Source of the DNA: Microdochium bolleyi
Taxonomy: Eukaryota; Ascomycota; Sordariomycetes; Xylariales; Microdochiaceae
DNA length: 64,000 nt
Assembly (NCBI GenBank): GCA_001566295.1
Contig: KQ964256.1
Coordinates: 1-64,000, forward strand
Reading direction: 5' to 3'
The translations under genes and the position numbers were made by a program. The notes under the pieces are model-generated. The model saw only the letters and a program-made list of their open reading frames with translations. It was not told the DNA's origin and did not search any database. Within the stretch, counting starts at the first letter, position 1. Each line of letters starts with the position of its first letter. Shown here piece by piece: positions 10,134 to 19,607 of the stretch.

Positions 10134-12686
10134 ATGACCATGTCCCCATATGCACAGCGCCGCTTGTCGTCGGCCTCGCCACCCGAGTCCCCGACCTCGG
10201 CAGGACCCGACGACACTGACGGCGACGTCCGGCCACCCAAGCGGCTGCGGACCCGGGCGTGTCTCCGCTGCCGGCGCCGCAAGGCAAGTAGACACGCTCG
10301 CTCTCCTCCGTCCGGTCCTTGATCCCTCTTGCGCTGCTGACCAGGGCCATGTGTGCAGCAACGATGCGACCACAATCGGCCCTGCCAGAACTGTGCGAGG
10401 GCGGGCGAGCTCTGCTCGGCCGACTCATCTGCCCGACTGCCGGGCCCCAGGCCGCCGCCAACGACTTTATCCGGATCAGAACCTTTCATGACTGCGTCGG
10501 CGGTCCTCAGACCCCCCTCTCGCCGGGCTGAGGATGGCGACCCCGGCCCAGAGACGAGCTCAGGCGCGCTGAGCCGGCTCGCAGATCTTGCCGCCATCGA
10601 GGCACGCATCTCCCATCTCGAACACTCGACCCTCTCCCCGGCGTCAGCGGCCCAGCCGCTGGTGGCTACACCACAGCCCAGCGTCGTGGCGGCTGCTGTC
10701 CACGCTTCGACTGCTACTTCAGTGCCACATTCCCTGAGCCTGCCCGCGGCCGCCTTGCTCGGGACCTTTGCCGCGCCGTTGCTGATTCGGGACCATCACA
10801 GTGCGCCGGCCGCGACCGTGGAGCCGGAACCGGACGAGCCGGGGCTCGATCTGGACCGCGAGACGCACGAGACCCTGTTGCGGACGTACGAGGCGAAGGT
10901 GCAGTGGCGGTATCCTTTTCTGCGGCTGCACCGCCTGCGTACGGGCAGTCACAGCAGCCGGAGGAGGCCATGGGAGCCTGGAGCGGCCTTCTTCACAGCC
11001 ATGGTCTACTCGATCAGCCTGCTCGTTGACAAGGCTCTGGCCAACCTAGGCGGCACCGCGGCGGGCCTTCACGACGAGTACTACCGCCTTGCTGTCACAC
11101 GCCACCTCGCCACCGTCCTTGAGCAAACGGACCGCCTGCTGCATGTCCAGGCGTATCTCGTGCTCGCCATGCACGCCGTCTACTCGCCCTCCACCGAGCG
11201 CATCATTACGCTCGCGTCCGCCGCGATGCGTGCCTGCGTCATGGCTCAACTCCACTGTGCAGCCGCCGAGCCGGAGCCGTCCGACGTCGCCGCCCGGGTC
11301 CGCATCCAGATGCGCCGCCGCGTCTTCTGGTGTGCCTACAAACTCGATCGTACCGTCGGCGCCACGTTCCACCTGCCGTGTGCCGTCTCGGACTCCCACA
11401 TCACCGTCCGCCTCTATGCCAACGTCGACGACGCCGACCTCGAGCAGCACTGCAGCCGGGCCACTGCAAGTATTGGGGACGGCGGCGAGCTCCGGGGCGT
11501 CGACCGGCTCACCAATGTCTCGGCGGCGCTCCACGTCGTCTACTGCCGCCAGATCCAGAGCGAGATTCTGAACTTCACGCTGCACCGCAACCACGCCGCC
11601 CACCACAGTCACGACGACCGCTGGAGGCTCCGCGTACTCGACAAGCTGGACCGCTGGCGGGTGCTGTGGCAGCGCTACGAGCAACCCGGAAGCAGCACTA
11701 ACACCAGCGGCACAAGCAATTGGGACTGGATCGACATGGTCTACAGCTACAGCTTGGGGATGCTGTACAGGCCCACCAAGGCGTCCGTGTTCGACTCGGC
11801 CGGCGCGTGGACCGTCAAGGCCAGTGTCCAGGCGCTGCTCATCTTCCGACGCTTCCACCGCGACACAGCCAACACGACGGAGCTTTGGCTGGGACTTGTT
11901 ACGCAGTTCAAGTGCGGCGTCGCCCTGCTGTACACCTTCTTCGCCACGCCTCCCGCTCTGCGTCCGCCGGTCTTTGAGCACCCAGACGTCCCCGAGGCCG
12001 TCCGCGCCTGCAGCATCACCCTCACCCTGATTGGGGAGCGCTGGCCACAGTCCCGCTGCCTCCGGGACACGTTTGATTTGCTCGCCCGCGAGGTGCCTCT
12101 GACCGAGCACGCTTTTGCTCAGCATTACTCCACCTCCTCCACCGCGGGCCCAATGGCCCCCTCCTCGACGCCGGCCCGTCCTCGCGTCCGGGACGAGTCC
12201 CGCCGCGCCCTCCTTGAGCTTCTGGTAGACCTCGAGCACATTGTCGTGCACCGCGACACGCTGCGCATGATCCGCGAGATGGCGACCGAGGAGTTCCCTG
12301 TGTATCATCAGGACGCGGCGGTGGCGGCGGCGGCAGGGTCCATGAGTTCTGTTCCCGGCGGTGTCGATTCGATGGCTGCTGATGGAGATGGCCCGGGCCG
12401 CGGCGGTGGCGGGATGGCTACAGTGTCACGCGCAGCGGCACGCGGGTCCGCAGCACACGGAGCAACAATGGGAGGTGGTGGAGTAGTAGATAGGAGGACA
12501 GAAACACAGCAACCACGAACACAGGATCAAGAGCTGGAAGTCCCCGAGCACTTTTTCCAACCGGCAACCCCGTCGGGGTTGTATTTTGACGGGCTGGGAC
12601 TGGCAGACGAGAGCCTGGCCGAGACTGGCATCGAGTACCCGACGTATCTCGACACGTTTGACTTTTCCGATCCCTTCAGGTTGTAG
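10134..12686 (+). CDS. Zn2Cys6 fungal-specific transcription factor of the metabolic cluster
   Basis: Two exons (10134-10283, 10359-12686) give 825 residues. The binuclear zinc cluster spans the intron: cysteines 43, 46, 53, 59, 62 and 69 with spacing C-x2-C-x6-C-x5-C-x2-C-x6-C, preceded by a basic PPKRLRTRA stretch. The intron is unusual: its donor is GC (AAG|GCAAGT) and its acceptor CAG, with a CTGAC branch point; splicing is required to complete the cluster. The middle of the protein (WRYPFLRLHRLR, RRRVFWCAYKLDRTVG) is the Fungal_trans regulatory domain. The C-terminus is Gly/Ala-rich and then acidic, suggesting activation. It would act in the nucleus on CGG-containing sites, and it stands at the edge of a four-gene metabolic group whose promoters share a CGG-rich element. 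A second ATG lies two codons downstream. Confidence 0.9.
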
Positions 12687-13019
12687 CGGAAGTCACAAAG
12701 GGCGATTACTCGGCTTCAGCCACCACCCCGTCCTGCAGCGGTGACTTGTCCAAAGTCTACCGCGGATCACTTTCCTGGGAGACGTTGCTCGACCAGATTT
12801 CGGGCTGTGCTGCATAAACTGAGATAGGCACTCTGTGCAATGACGGGACCAGCACCCACTGCTGGACACAAAAACCCTGTTAATCAGGCTATATATCCAA
12901 TGATACGCCATGATGAATTGACCCTAGGTGTTTGCAGTTCTTCGGAGAGACATCAAGGACTTCGGTTGACCACTATGTGATTAATCGTTCTTCGCATCTG
13001 GAAACCCCGCACCCTCCAA
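12687..13019. other. Convergent intergenic region
   Basis: Lies between the 3' ends of the regulator and the isocitrate-lyase-like gene. It should hold both 3' UTRs and terminators. No coding signal seen. Confidence 0.6.
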
Positions 13020-15237
13020 TCAACCACGCCAGCATATGTCCCGACCAGCCGCGACATCAAAAAATGCATCAGCCAGCGTTCCACTACGTGCCGACGCGGG
13101 ATGGCCATTCCGACCCTTGGGCACCGCGGCGATTGCCGGTCCTGCGACCTCGCGGTTGTAATAGCCCATGCCCCCGCAAACAAAGTCAGCCGCTGACTGC
13201 CGCGCATACAAGCTGGGCCCTTGGGCTGCCCATACGGGTTGGAATTGCCACACGACGCCCATTTTGGCGAGTTCCGTATGGAAGGCCGACGAGTCCATCT
13301 CCTCAACTGTGTAACCCCCCGTCCCAAAGTCGTAGGCGCCCGTGAAGCCGAACGCAAAGAGCCGGTTGGGGAACACGGCGCGGATGGCCGTATGGAAGTC
13401 TTGCATGGCTTGCTTGTCTGTTGTTTGGGAATGGCTTTTGTTAGCTATATTTTTCATGGTGGAAGTTGCAATCATCAACATTACCGGGAATTTGTGTGGG
13501 AAGTTTGCCTTTGGAGGAGAGGGACATGCGAATACATGGATGTTGCGGCACAAGACGAATAGAAGAACTTACTAGGCTTATCTGCATCGATATTAAGATG
13601 TCAGCACGTGCCCAGAAATACCAAGTCCAGCAATGAATGCGCCGCCACTATCGCGTATGAGATTGCCCGGAGTGGCAGAAAACTTACCTTGACGACTCCA
13701 TGATAGATCACCCAGCGGTGCGGCGACCAGGCACCGGTCCACCACGGCCCTCAGCGACCACTGCCACATGTACTGTCCCAGAGGTGTCCTGGGAAGCTCC
13801 CAGTCGAACACGACAGGCCGGCCAAGAACCTCGGTCGCCAATGCCTGCCGCTCCCGCAACGCCACGTCCACCCGGCCACCGAGCTTCTCAAGGTAGGCCT
13901 GGTACCGCTCCTTGGTCGCGGCGGCGTCCCGGACCGCCTCGTCAAACGTCTTCAGTCCCGCTGCAGCCTTCCACTCCGCCTTACTGGTCGTGTAGTCCTT
14001 GCCCTGGCGGTGCGCCTCTGTAATAACCTGCGCAAAAGGCGCCACGTCCTTGGTCGCGCCGAGGACATATGCGTGGTCCCGCGAATCTGCTACGCTATAT
14101 ACTCACAGCAAGCCTCGTCATTAGCAACAACATGGAGGTTTTTTTTAAGGCGAGAGACTTCCAGCCACAGAGAAGGCACGACTGGGACTTTCTAGATCGA
14201 CGTACCTGGTGATGAACTCGGCATGGTCGCTATCGCAACGACAAAGGAGCATCGTGTCGACTCTGCAGCAAGCGACGGTCAGTTAGTGGTATGGGAATGT
14301 CTGGGATTCAGATCTTGTGACTGGACAAATGCTTTATACATACCCCATGATGTCAAAGGTCATCCGCACAGCAGTGAGCCGGGTCAGATATTCCGAAGTA
14401 GGCACGATAGTCCGCCCCTCTCCGTTGGTGAACTTCTTGAGCCCCAAGGCGAGATCGTCAATGTGTACCATTGCCACTCCGGCCTCGACAAAGTTGCGGG
14501 CCAGCTTCATACAGCCCGTGAGCGTACCGAAGCCCATGTCCGCGTCGGCGACGATCGGGGCCAAGTAGTCTATGCACTCGAGGTGCTCGCGCTCCGCTTT
14601 GGGCACCCGCATGCGTATCTGGTGCTGCCGCTGGTCCTGGAACAGCTGCATGTTGAAGATGCGGCGGACAATGGACGGAACCAGGTCGGCCGGGTAGTCG
14701 GCATGGTCATCTCCTGGGAACAACGCCTGGGCGTATCCGGCCAATCCTCCAGAGACATAAACGGTTCGCACTATTGATCAGAGGCGTGTGAGTAATTGGA
14801 CGCTGTGTCGGTGCCACTGCTCGAGTGAAACCTTGGCTCTTTGAGGTGGTCGCTTACTGCTAGCAATCAGCTCCTTGGCTATCAAGGGGTCTGTGGTGCC
14901 GTATGTCAACTCGTACGTGCCCTTGGCATTATGTTCCTGAAGCATGTGCCATAGCTTGAGCCCTTGTGCACTCGATGGATACACAGTCTTGGTTCCGATG
15001 TTGCGCAGTGCGGCAATGGACTCGGCCGAATATGGTCTAAGCAGGAAATGCACAGTCTCTAGTGTTAGAGGAGTCGATCTTTAACACAATCGTGGCTAAC
15101 GACAATGCATCAACGGCCATTTTCACGAACCTTTTTATGTCTTTCTGGCGGTCTGTCTGCCACCAGGCTTGGATTTGTTGGACTTCGGCTTTGAAGGCCG
15201 CTTCCTCAGCATCCAGGCTGTTCCATTTGTTTGCCAT
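13020..15237 (-). CDS. Isocitrate-lyase-like protein lacking the catalytic cysteine motif
   Basis: Seven exons (15237-15131, 15036-14858, 14770-14344, 14262-14206, 14094-13688, 13581-13573, 13417-13020) join in frame to 527 residues, close to the roughly 540 of fungal isocitrate lyases. Family landmarks are in order: TVYVSGG (98-104), ADADMGFG (170-177, with Mg-binding aspartates), PTSEYLTRL (219-227), RCDSD, FDWELPRT, and a TIM-barrel C-terminal half. The signature hexapeptide K-K-C-G-H is replaced by KKFTN (207-211), so the catalytic cysteine and histidine are missing; the SPSFNW-type motif is also changed (GAYDF). Canonical isocitrate cleavage is therefore unlikely. It could be a lyase for another 2-hydroxy acid or a non-catalytic relative. 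One exon is only 9 nt. It is transcribed divergently from the M20 gene. Confidence 0.85.
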
Positions 15238-15321
15238 TGTCAAAAGTCCACGGGCAGTAGATGCTGTCGACGTAGTAATGATCAGATAGTACAATTTCCG
15301 ATAATGCGATGATATGGTTAT

Positions 15322-15342
15322 CTTGGCAAAGATAATGCCAAG
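15322..15342. promoter_or_regulatory. Hairpin / palindromic site near GATA motifs
   Basis: CTTGGCA (15322-15328) and its reverse complement TGCCAAG (15336-15342) flank a 7-nt spacer containing GATAA. It sits about 90 bp upstream of the ICL-like start and could be a regulatory dyad. Confidence 0.4.
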
Positions 15343-15560
15343 TGTACGGGACGAAATCCATATGTCCAGTCAATTGCGGGGTTGTCGTGACACTGTTATC
15401 CGTGCACCGAGTGACCGATTGTGGTCTGTCGGGCTCATCAGCCGTCGGAGCCCAGACCTGGACTGCGACCGAGGCCAAGGTTCAGCTTGGCTTATCCGGA
15501 AGGGCAAGATTGGGCAGATCAGTCATACCTTTGACGGTAGCCAAACCTTACTCCCGACTC

Positions 15561-15584
15561 ATCGGCCCGACGGATCGGAGATGC
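15561..15584 (+). promoter_or_regulatory. Shared cluster element, copy 1
   Basis: 24-nt CGG-rich element with core CGGATCGGAGA. It matches the element at 19319-19342 at 20 of 24 positions in the same orientation. CGG triplets are the half-sites of Zn2Cys6 proteins, and such a regulator is the first gene of the cluster. Confidence 0.5.
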
Positions 15585-15899
15585 GCTGATACCCATCGGC
15601 GTCGGACACCACGCCTGTCGGCCTTGTCAGATTAAATCCGCCTGCTCACCAACTCATTTGCGCCTTCGGCACATAGAGCCACTGGTACCTCTTGACGATA
15701 AAGACAACTGTTCGGATACTCGGATATAATTCGCCTCTTTGGAAGAGGCTCTCCGACTTCCGAAATGGTTGAGATCCCTATCTTTGGCGTCCTGCTCTTC
15801 AACATCCCCACGACTCATCTTGGCACCATTGAATGATCCCCGATTCGCAAAAACGCCAAGTTAAATTTGCACCCCAGACTAACCGGTGAAATCACCACC

Positions 15900-17278
15900 A
15901 TGCTTGCTCCCGACCAGCTAATCGAATCTGCCGATGGGGCGCGTCGCGTGATTGCGAGCGAGACCGCCCGCCTGCGCAGCGAGCTAGAGAATGTCAGCCT
16001 CGATATTCACGCGCATCCAGAGTTGTGCTACGAGGAAGTGTTTGCACACGACACCATCTGCAAGTTCCTCGAGGCCAACGGCTTCGCGGTCCAGCGCGGG
16101 GCATACGACATCCCAACATGTTTCGAGGCGGAGACCGGTACCGGCGACGAGATTGTCATCTTATGCGCCGAGTATGATGCTCTCCCGGGCATCGGCCACG
16201 CCTGCGGGCACAATCTAATCGCCCTCTCGAGTATCACTGGCTTCGTCGCCGCAGCACGGGCCGCCGTCGAGCTTGGCTTTGCCGGCAGGATCCGGCTGCT
16301 GGGCACGCCAGCCGAGGAGGGCGGTGCCGGCAAGGTCAAGCTGCTAGAAGCCGGCGCGTTTGAGGGAGCCACGGCAGCACTCATGTCGCATCCGACGAGC
16401 ATGAACCGCATCGCCGAGGTGGATGGTCTCGCAGGTGCGGCCGGGCTCGTGACCATTGCCGCCTCCATGGTCAAGACAGAGTTTACGGGCCGCACCGCCC
16501 ACGCCGGTGCGACGCCGTGGCAGGGCCTCAACGCCCTCGATGCCGCGGTAAGTGCCTATACCAGCATCTCGATGCTCCGGCAGCAGATCAAGCCCACGGA
16601 TCGCATCCACGGCGTCATCACCAACGGTGGCGTCGTTCCAAACGTCATCCCAGACAAGACTAGCATGATCTATGGCGTCCGCAGTAGGTCAGCGGCAGGT
16701 CTCAACGACTTGGTGCGCAGGGTCAAGAACTGTTTCGAAGCTGCGGCTACTGCCACAGACTGCAAGGTCAAGACCGAAACGTACGTTCCCCTTAGCTTCC
16801 TTTATGCCTGAAACCCGAGTACATCCGGGCGTTTACCATGTTCCGCAAATAATTGTGATAATCTGGCCACAGTGAGCTCTTTTACGCGGACCAAATCCTC
16901 AACTCGGCGCTCTGCGGCGCCTTTACCGAAGAGATGGCCCTTCTAGGTGACAAGTTCCTTCCCATGGCCAAAGAGACCGTTTCCGCGTCCACTGATATGG
17001 GTAAGAATTCCAATCCCTTCCAGCCAGTCAAAATGCTGATCCTTCCTGCTACAACAGGCAACGTCTCGCATGTATTACCGTCCTTCCACTGTTCATACGG
17101 TATCGAATCGGGCAGTGCATCGAACCACACCGCCGGCTTCACCGTCGCCGCAGCGACGCCAGATGCTTTGTATCGAGCAGTCAGGGTTGGCCAGGGATTG
17201 GCCATGCTGACTGTGCGGTTGTTAATTGACAGCGCATTCAGACGAAGCGTGCAGACTGCTTTTGAAAGCACCAAGTAG
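15900..17278 (+). CDS. M20-family metal-dependent amidohydrolase
   Basis: Three exons (15900-16780, 16873-17000, 17058-17278) give 409 residues. The ATG at 15900 has a good context (CACCATG). Family landmarks: DIHAHPEL (35-42), EYDALPGIGHACGHN (91-105, metal-binding CGH), GTPAEEGGAGK (135-145, catalytic Glu139 and metal-binding Glu140), LMSHP (161-165), TAHAGATPWQGLNALDA, and GNVSHVLPS in the C-terminal lobe. This is the ACY1L2 / IAA-amino-acid-hydrolase-like branch of M20, which cleaves amide bonds of N-acyl or N-carbamoyl amino acids and small peptides. No signal peptide, so probably cytosolic. It is divergent from the ICL-like gene and convergent with the HpaI-type gene, suggesting it releases a carboxylate for the two lyase-fold proteins. 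The substrate is unknown. Confidence 0.92.
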
Positions 17279-17846
17279 GATTGAATTCTCCAGTTTCCAG
17301 AACGAATAGACATGGACTTTGTCCGTTGCATACCTGACTATTGGGGTTGCGTGAGAATATTCGTTTTCTTTGAATCAATGAGTTTTTCCCTCGCGTAGTG
17401 CAATCGACGAACAGAGTCCTACACCCACATTTTGCCGAGACCCATGCAGTACCCGCTGCGTGCCTGTAGAATGGTGACCAACCATGGCCTCCATCCCCTG
17501 TCTTCGCTCACAAAGACAGAATTTACCTGCCGCTTGCCTTGAACATTGTGCTCATATGGCTGCTTGGCAGGTGTCAAGAGCTGACCTGCTGCCAATCCTT
17601 TACTCTGCTTGTCGTGACCTACGGTAGCCTCCTCAGTTGGACGGAACGTTCGAAACGAGGATAAAGCAATCATGAGAGCTCAAAATTCAAACCACATGAA
17701 TAATCCTTCATCAAGCTTTGAGATAAACGGTATCGAAACGCATCGTTCAAGCAACGACCTGATTCCGTAAAGTGTAGACAATATCAAAGATTCTTCATTT
17801 CTGACTCGCTATGCTATGCTGCATGTAGTCCAGCTGTTTCATTTTC
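17279..17846. other. Convergent intergenic region
   Basis: Lies between the 3' ends of the M20 and HpaI-type genes. No gene recognised; it is AT-richer toward 17680-17840, as expected for 3' UTRs. Confidence 0.6.
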
Positions 17847-19091
17847 TCACAAAATGGCGGATATATCCTTCATGCTGGTCACTTGCCTTGACATACCATC
17901 TGCAAGCATCGAAATGTCGCGACCAGCCATGGTAAATCTAGTGCATTCCACAGGGTTAGCGACAATATTCTTGCTTCAGATATCACAACAAAATTTTGCC
18001 ATGGGAATTGACATACCGAATGTTGGAGTATAGCTTAGCGAAATACTGAATCAAATCCGGTCTCATCTCCATGCCTCCAAGGCCAACAAAGACACAGTTC
18101 CCGTCTATGCTCGCTTTCTGCGCTGCTCTAGCAATCTTTTCGATGGCTTCGTGGAATTCGGTGGCGTCGTAATTGCCGACCATACCCAATCTAACAATTG
18201 CAGAGTCAAATGTTAGCGAACGCTACCTGGAGGCATCAGGACATGGTGGTACGTACTCTACACTTAAATCTGCGCACCCGATGAGGAGAGCGTCAACGCC
18301 CGGGACAGCTGCAATGGCTCTGCGGAAGTATCTTATGTCAACATCGGACACGGTCGAGGCCCGGCTCCCGAAGACCTGGTCGGGATACAGAAACACTCAC
18401 TCCACGTTTGCCAATCCTTCTCTTGTCTCAATCATGGGCAGGATCTGTACAGCATCATTTACCACGTCCGAAACGACTTGGTAGGGGATGTGTGACGCGT
18501 ATTGCATCATGGCCTGTACCATAGTCAATGAGCGCCGACCCTGGAGTTGCGCGGCGAGTGTATGGTCAGCTGCTGTTGCCAGTTGATTCGAAGGATATTC
18601 CCATTGAGCTTACCAGTGGCGGGTATTTTGCTGCATTTACACATCTCTGCGCCTCCTCGACCGTGTTGACATGTGGCACGATGATGGCCTGGGCTCCAGC
18701 ATCGAGACACCTAGATATCCACTGTGCCTCGCCGGTCGGCACAACGACCATCGGGGTGATCCTGGCAGTCATTACTGTTAGTAAGGTCCTGTCCGACTCC
18801 CGGACTGTTCGTCGCAGGATCAACAAGAAACGCAGCTGCTTACCCGACATTGAGACAGGACACGGATATGTCCCTCACGGCATCGATGCCCATGGGCGTG
18901 TGCTCGAGGTTCATTAGGATGGCCGAATAGCCCGCCCGCCTGGCGATGAGGGGAATCTCGACGGAAAAGCAGACACGGAGGCCGAATGAAGTCGCCAGCT
19001 TGTTGTCCAGCATCGTCTGTTTGACAAGATTGTCGCGGCACAGTGCACGTGCCTCGGCTCGCACATCCTTCTCGTCGGCGCAAGATCCCAT
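17847..19091 (-). CDS. HpcH/HpaI aldolase-family protein
   Basis: Six exons (19091-18844, 18761-18614, 18540-18401, 18331-18257, 18190-18017, 17937-17847) join in frame to 291 residues. The order of motifs follows the class II HpcH/HpaI fold: SAILMNLEHTP (56-66, with the active-site His64), CLDAGAQAIIVPHVN, PMIETREG (167-174, metal ligand Glu170), IGCADLS (196-202, metal ligand Asp200), and the C-terminal AGRDISM. Such enzymes perform retro-aldol cleavage of 2-keto-4-hydroxy acids to pyruvate or a related keto acid plus an aldehyde. In relatives the strand before the PT/PW loop usually reads VRVP, with a substrate-carboxylate-binding Arg; here it reads MVVVP (87-91), so that Arg appears to be missing. 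It is divergent from the MFS permease. Several introns have TAAC-type branch points. Confidence 0.88.
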
Positions 19092-19607
19092 GATTGCGAA
19101 GTATTGGTGAGACGCTGTTATCTGGTGTTGACTTGCTCCAGATCCATGGATTGCATAGCCTTTCATGCTGTGCTTGGTGGGCGTGTGCAGCGTGTATGCG
19201 AGTTACCTGTGTATGGGCAAAATGAGGACTCATGGTGTGCTCATTCCGGGAACGCAGATAATCTGGCGGTCATTGTGGCTCCGACACTGTTGCCCGACGG
19301 CCCCGAAAAAGCGGTCCGATCGGCTTGTCGGATCGGAGAAGCTGGCTTATCATTGGTTGACTACATCGCTAAAGCTGACAGGCACCCTTATCTGGTGTAT
19401 CTTAGGAGCTAGCAATGAGACGGCGCACGACTCGTGAGTCCGCGGGGAACAACGCTAAGGAAACCACCTCAGCCGCCGAGGGTAGACGCAGGGGCATCGA
19501 CAACAACATATAACATGGTCCGGGAAGCGTTGAGCCTTTATTGTGATGGCATGCTCCACGGCGCAGGCTTCCATCTCTGCTGACCTGAGAACACAAAAGC
19601 AATCGTC
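19092..19607. promoter_or_regulatory. Divergent promoter between HpaI-type and MFS genes
   Basis: 516 bp between two divergent starts. It holds the second copy of the CGG-rich cluster element, four GATA-type sites (TTATCT at about 19118, GATAATC near 19256, TTATC near 19346, TTATCT near 19388), and an 11-bp direct repeat TTATCTGGTGT at 19118-19128 and 19388-19398 that places a GATA site at each end. No coding signal. Confidence 0.55.
19319..19342 (+). promoter_or_regulatory. Shared cluster element, copy 2
   Basis: 20 of 24 positions match the element at 15561-15584 (core CGGATCGGAGA). This copy also forms an imperfect dyad: TCCGATC just upstream and GATCGGA in its second half are reverse complements separated by 9 nt, resembling the CGG/CCG dyads bound by Zn2Cys6 dimers. 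Confidence 0.5.

Larger units (their letters stand above)
15238..15899. promoter_or_regulatory. Divergent promoter between ICL-like and M20 genes
   Basis: 662 bp shared by two divergent genes. It holds a CGG-rich element also found in the other divergent promoter of the cluster, several GATA-type sites (TTATCT near 15319, GATAA near 15331, TTATCC near 15397 and 15491), a short hairpin, and further TCGGC repeats between 15430 and 15625. No coding signal. Binding by the cluster's Zn2Cys6 protein and by a nitrogen-responsive GATA factor is inference. Confidence 0.55.

Noticed and set aside
11046..12308. Open frame of about 420 codons on the minus strand opposite the Zn2Cys6 factor
   Set aside because: GC-rich codon use of the real gene leaves the antisense frame open; the sense strand has clear domains and the antisense protein has none.
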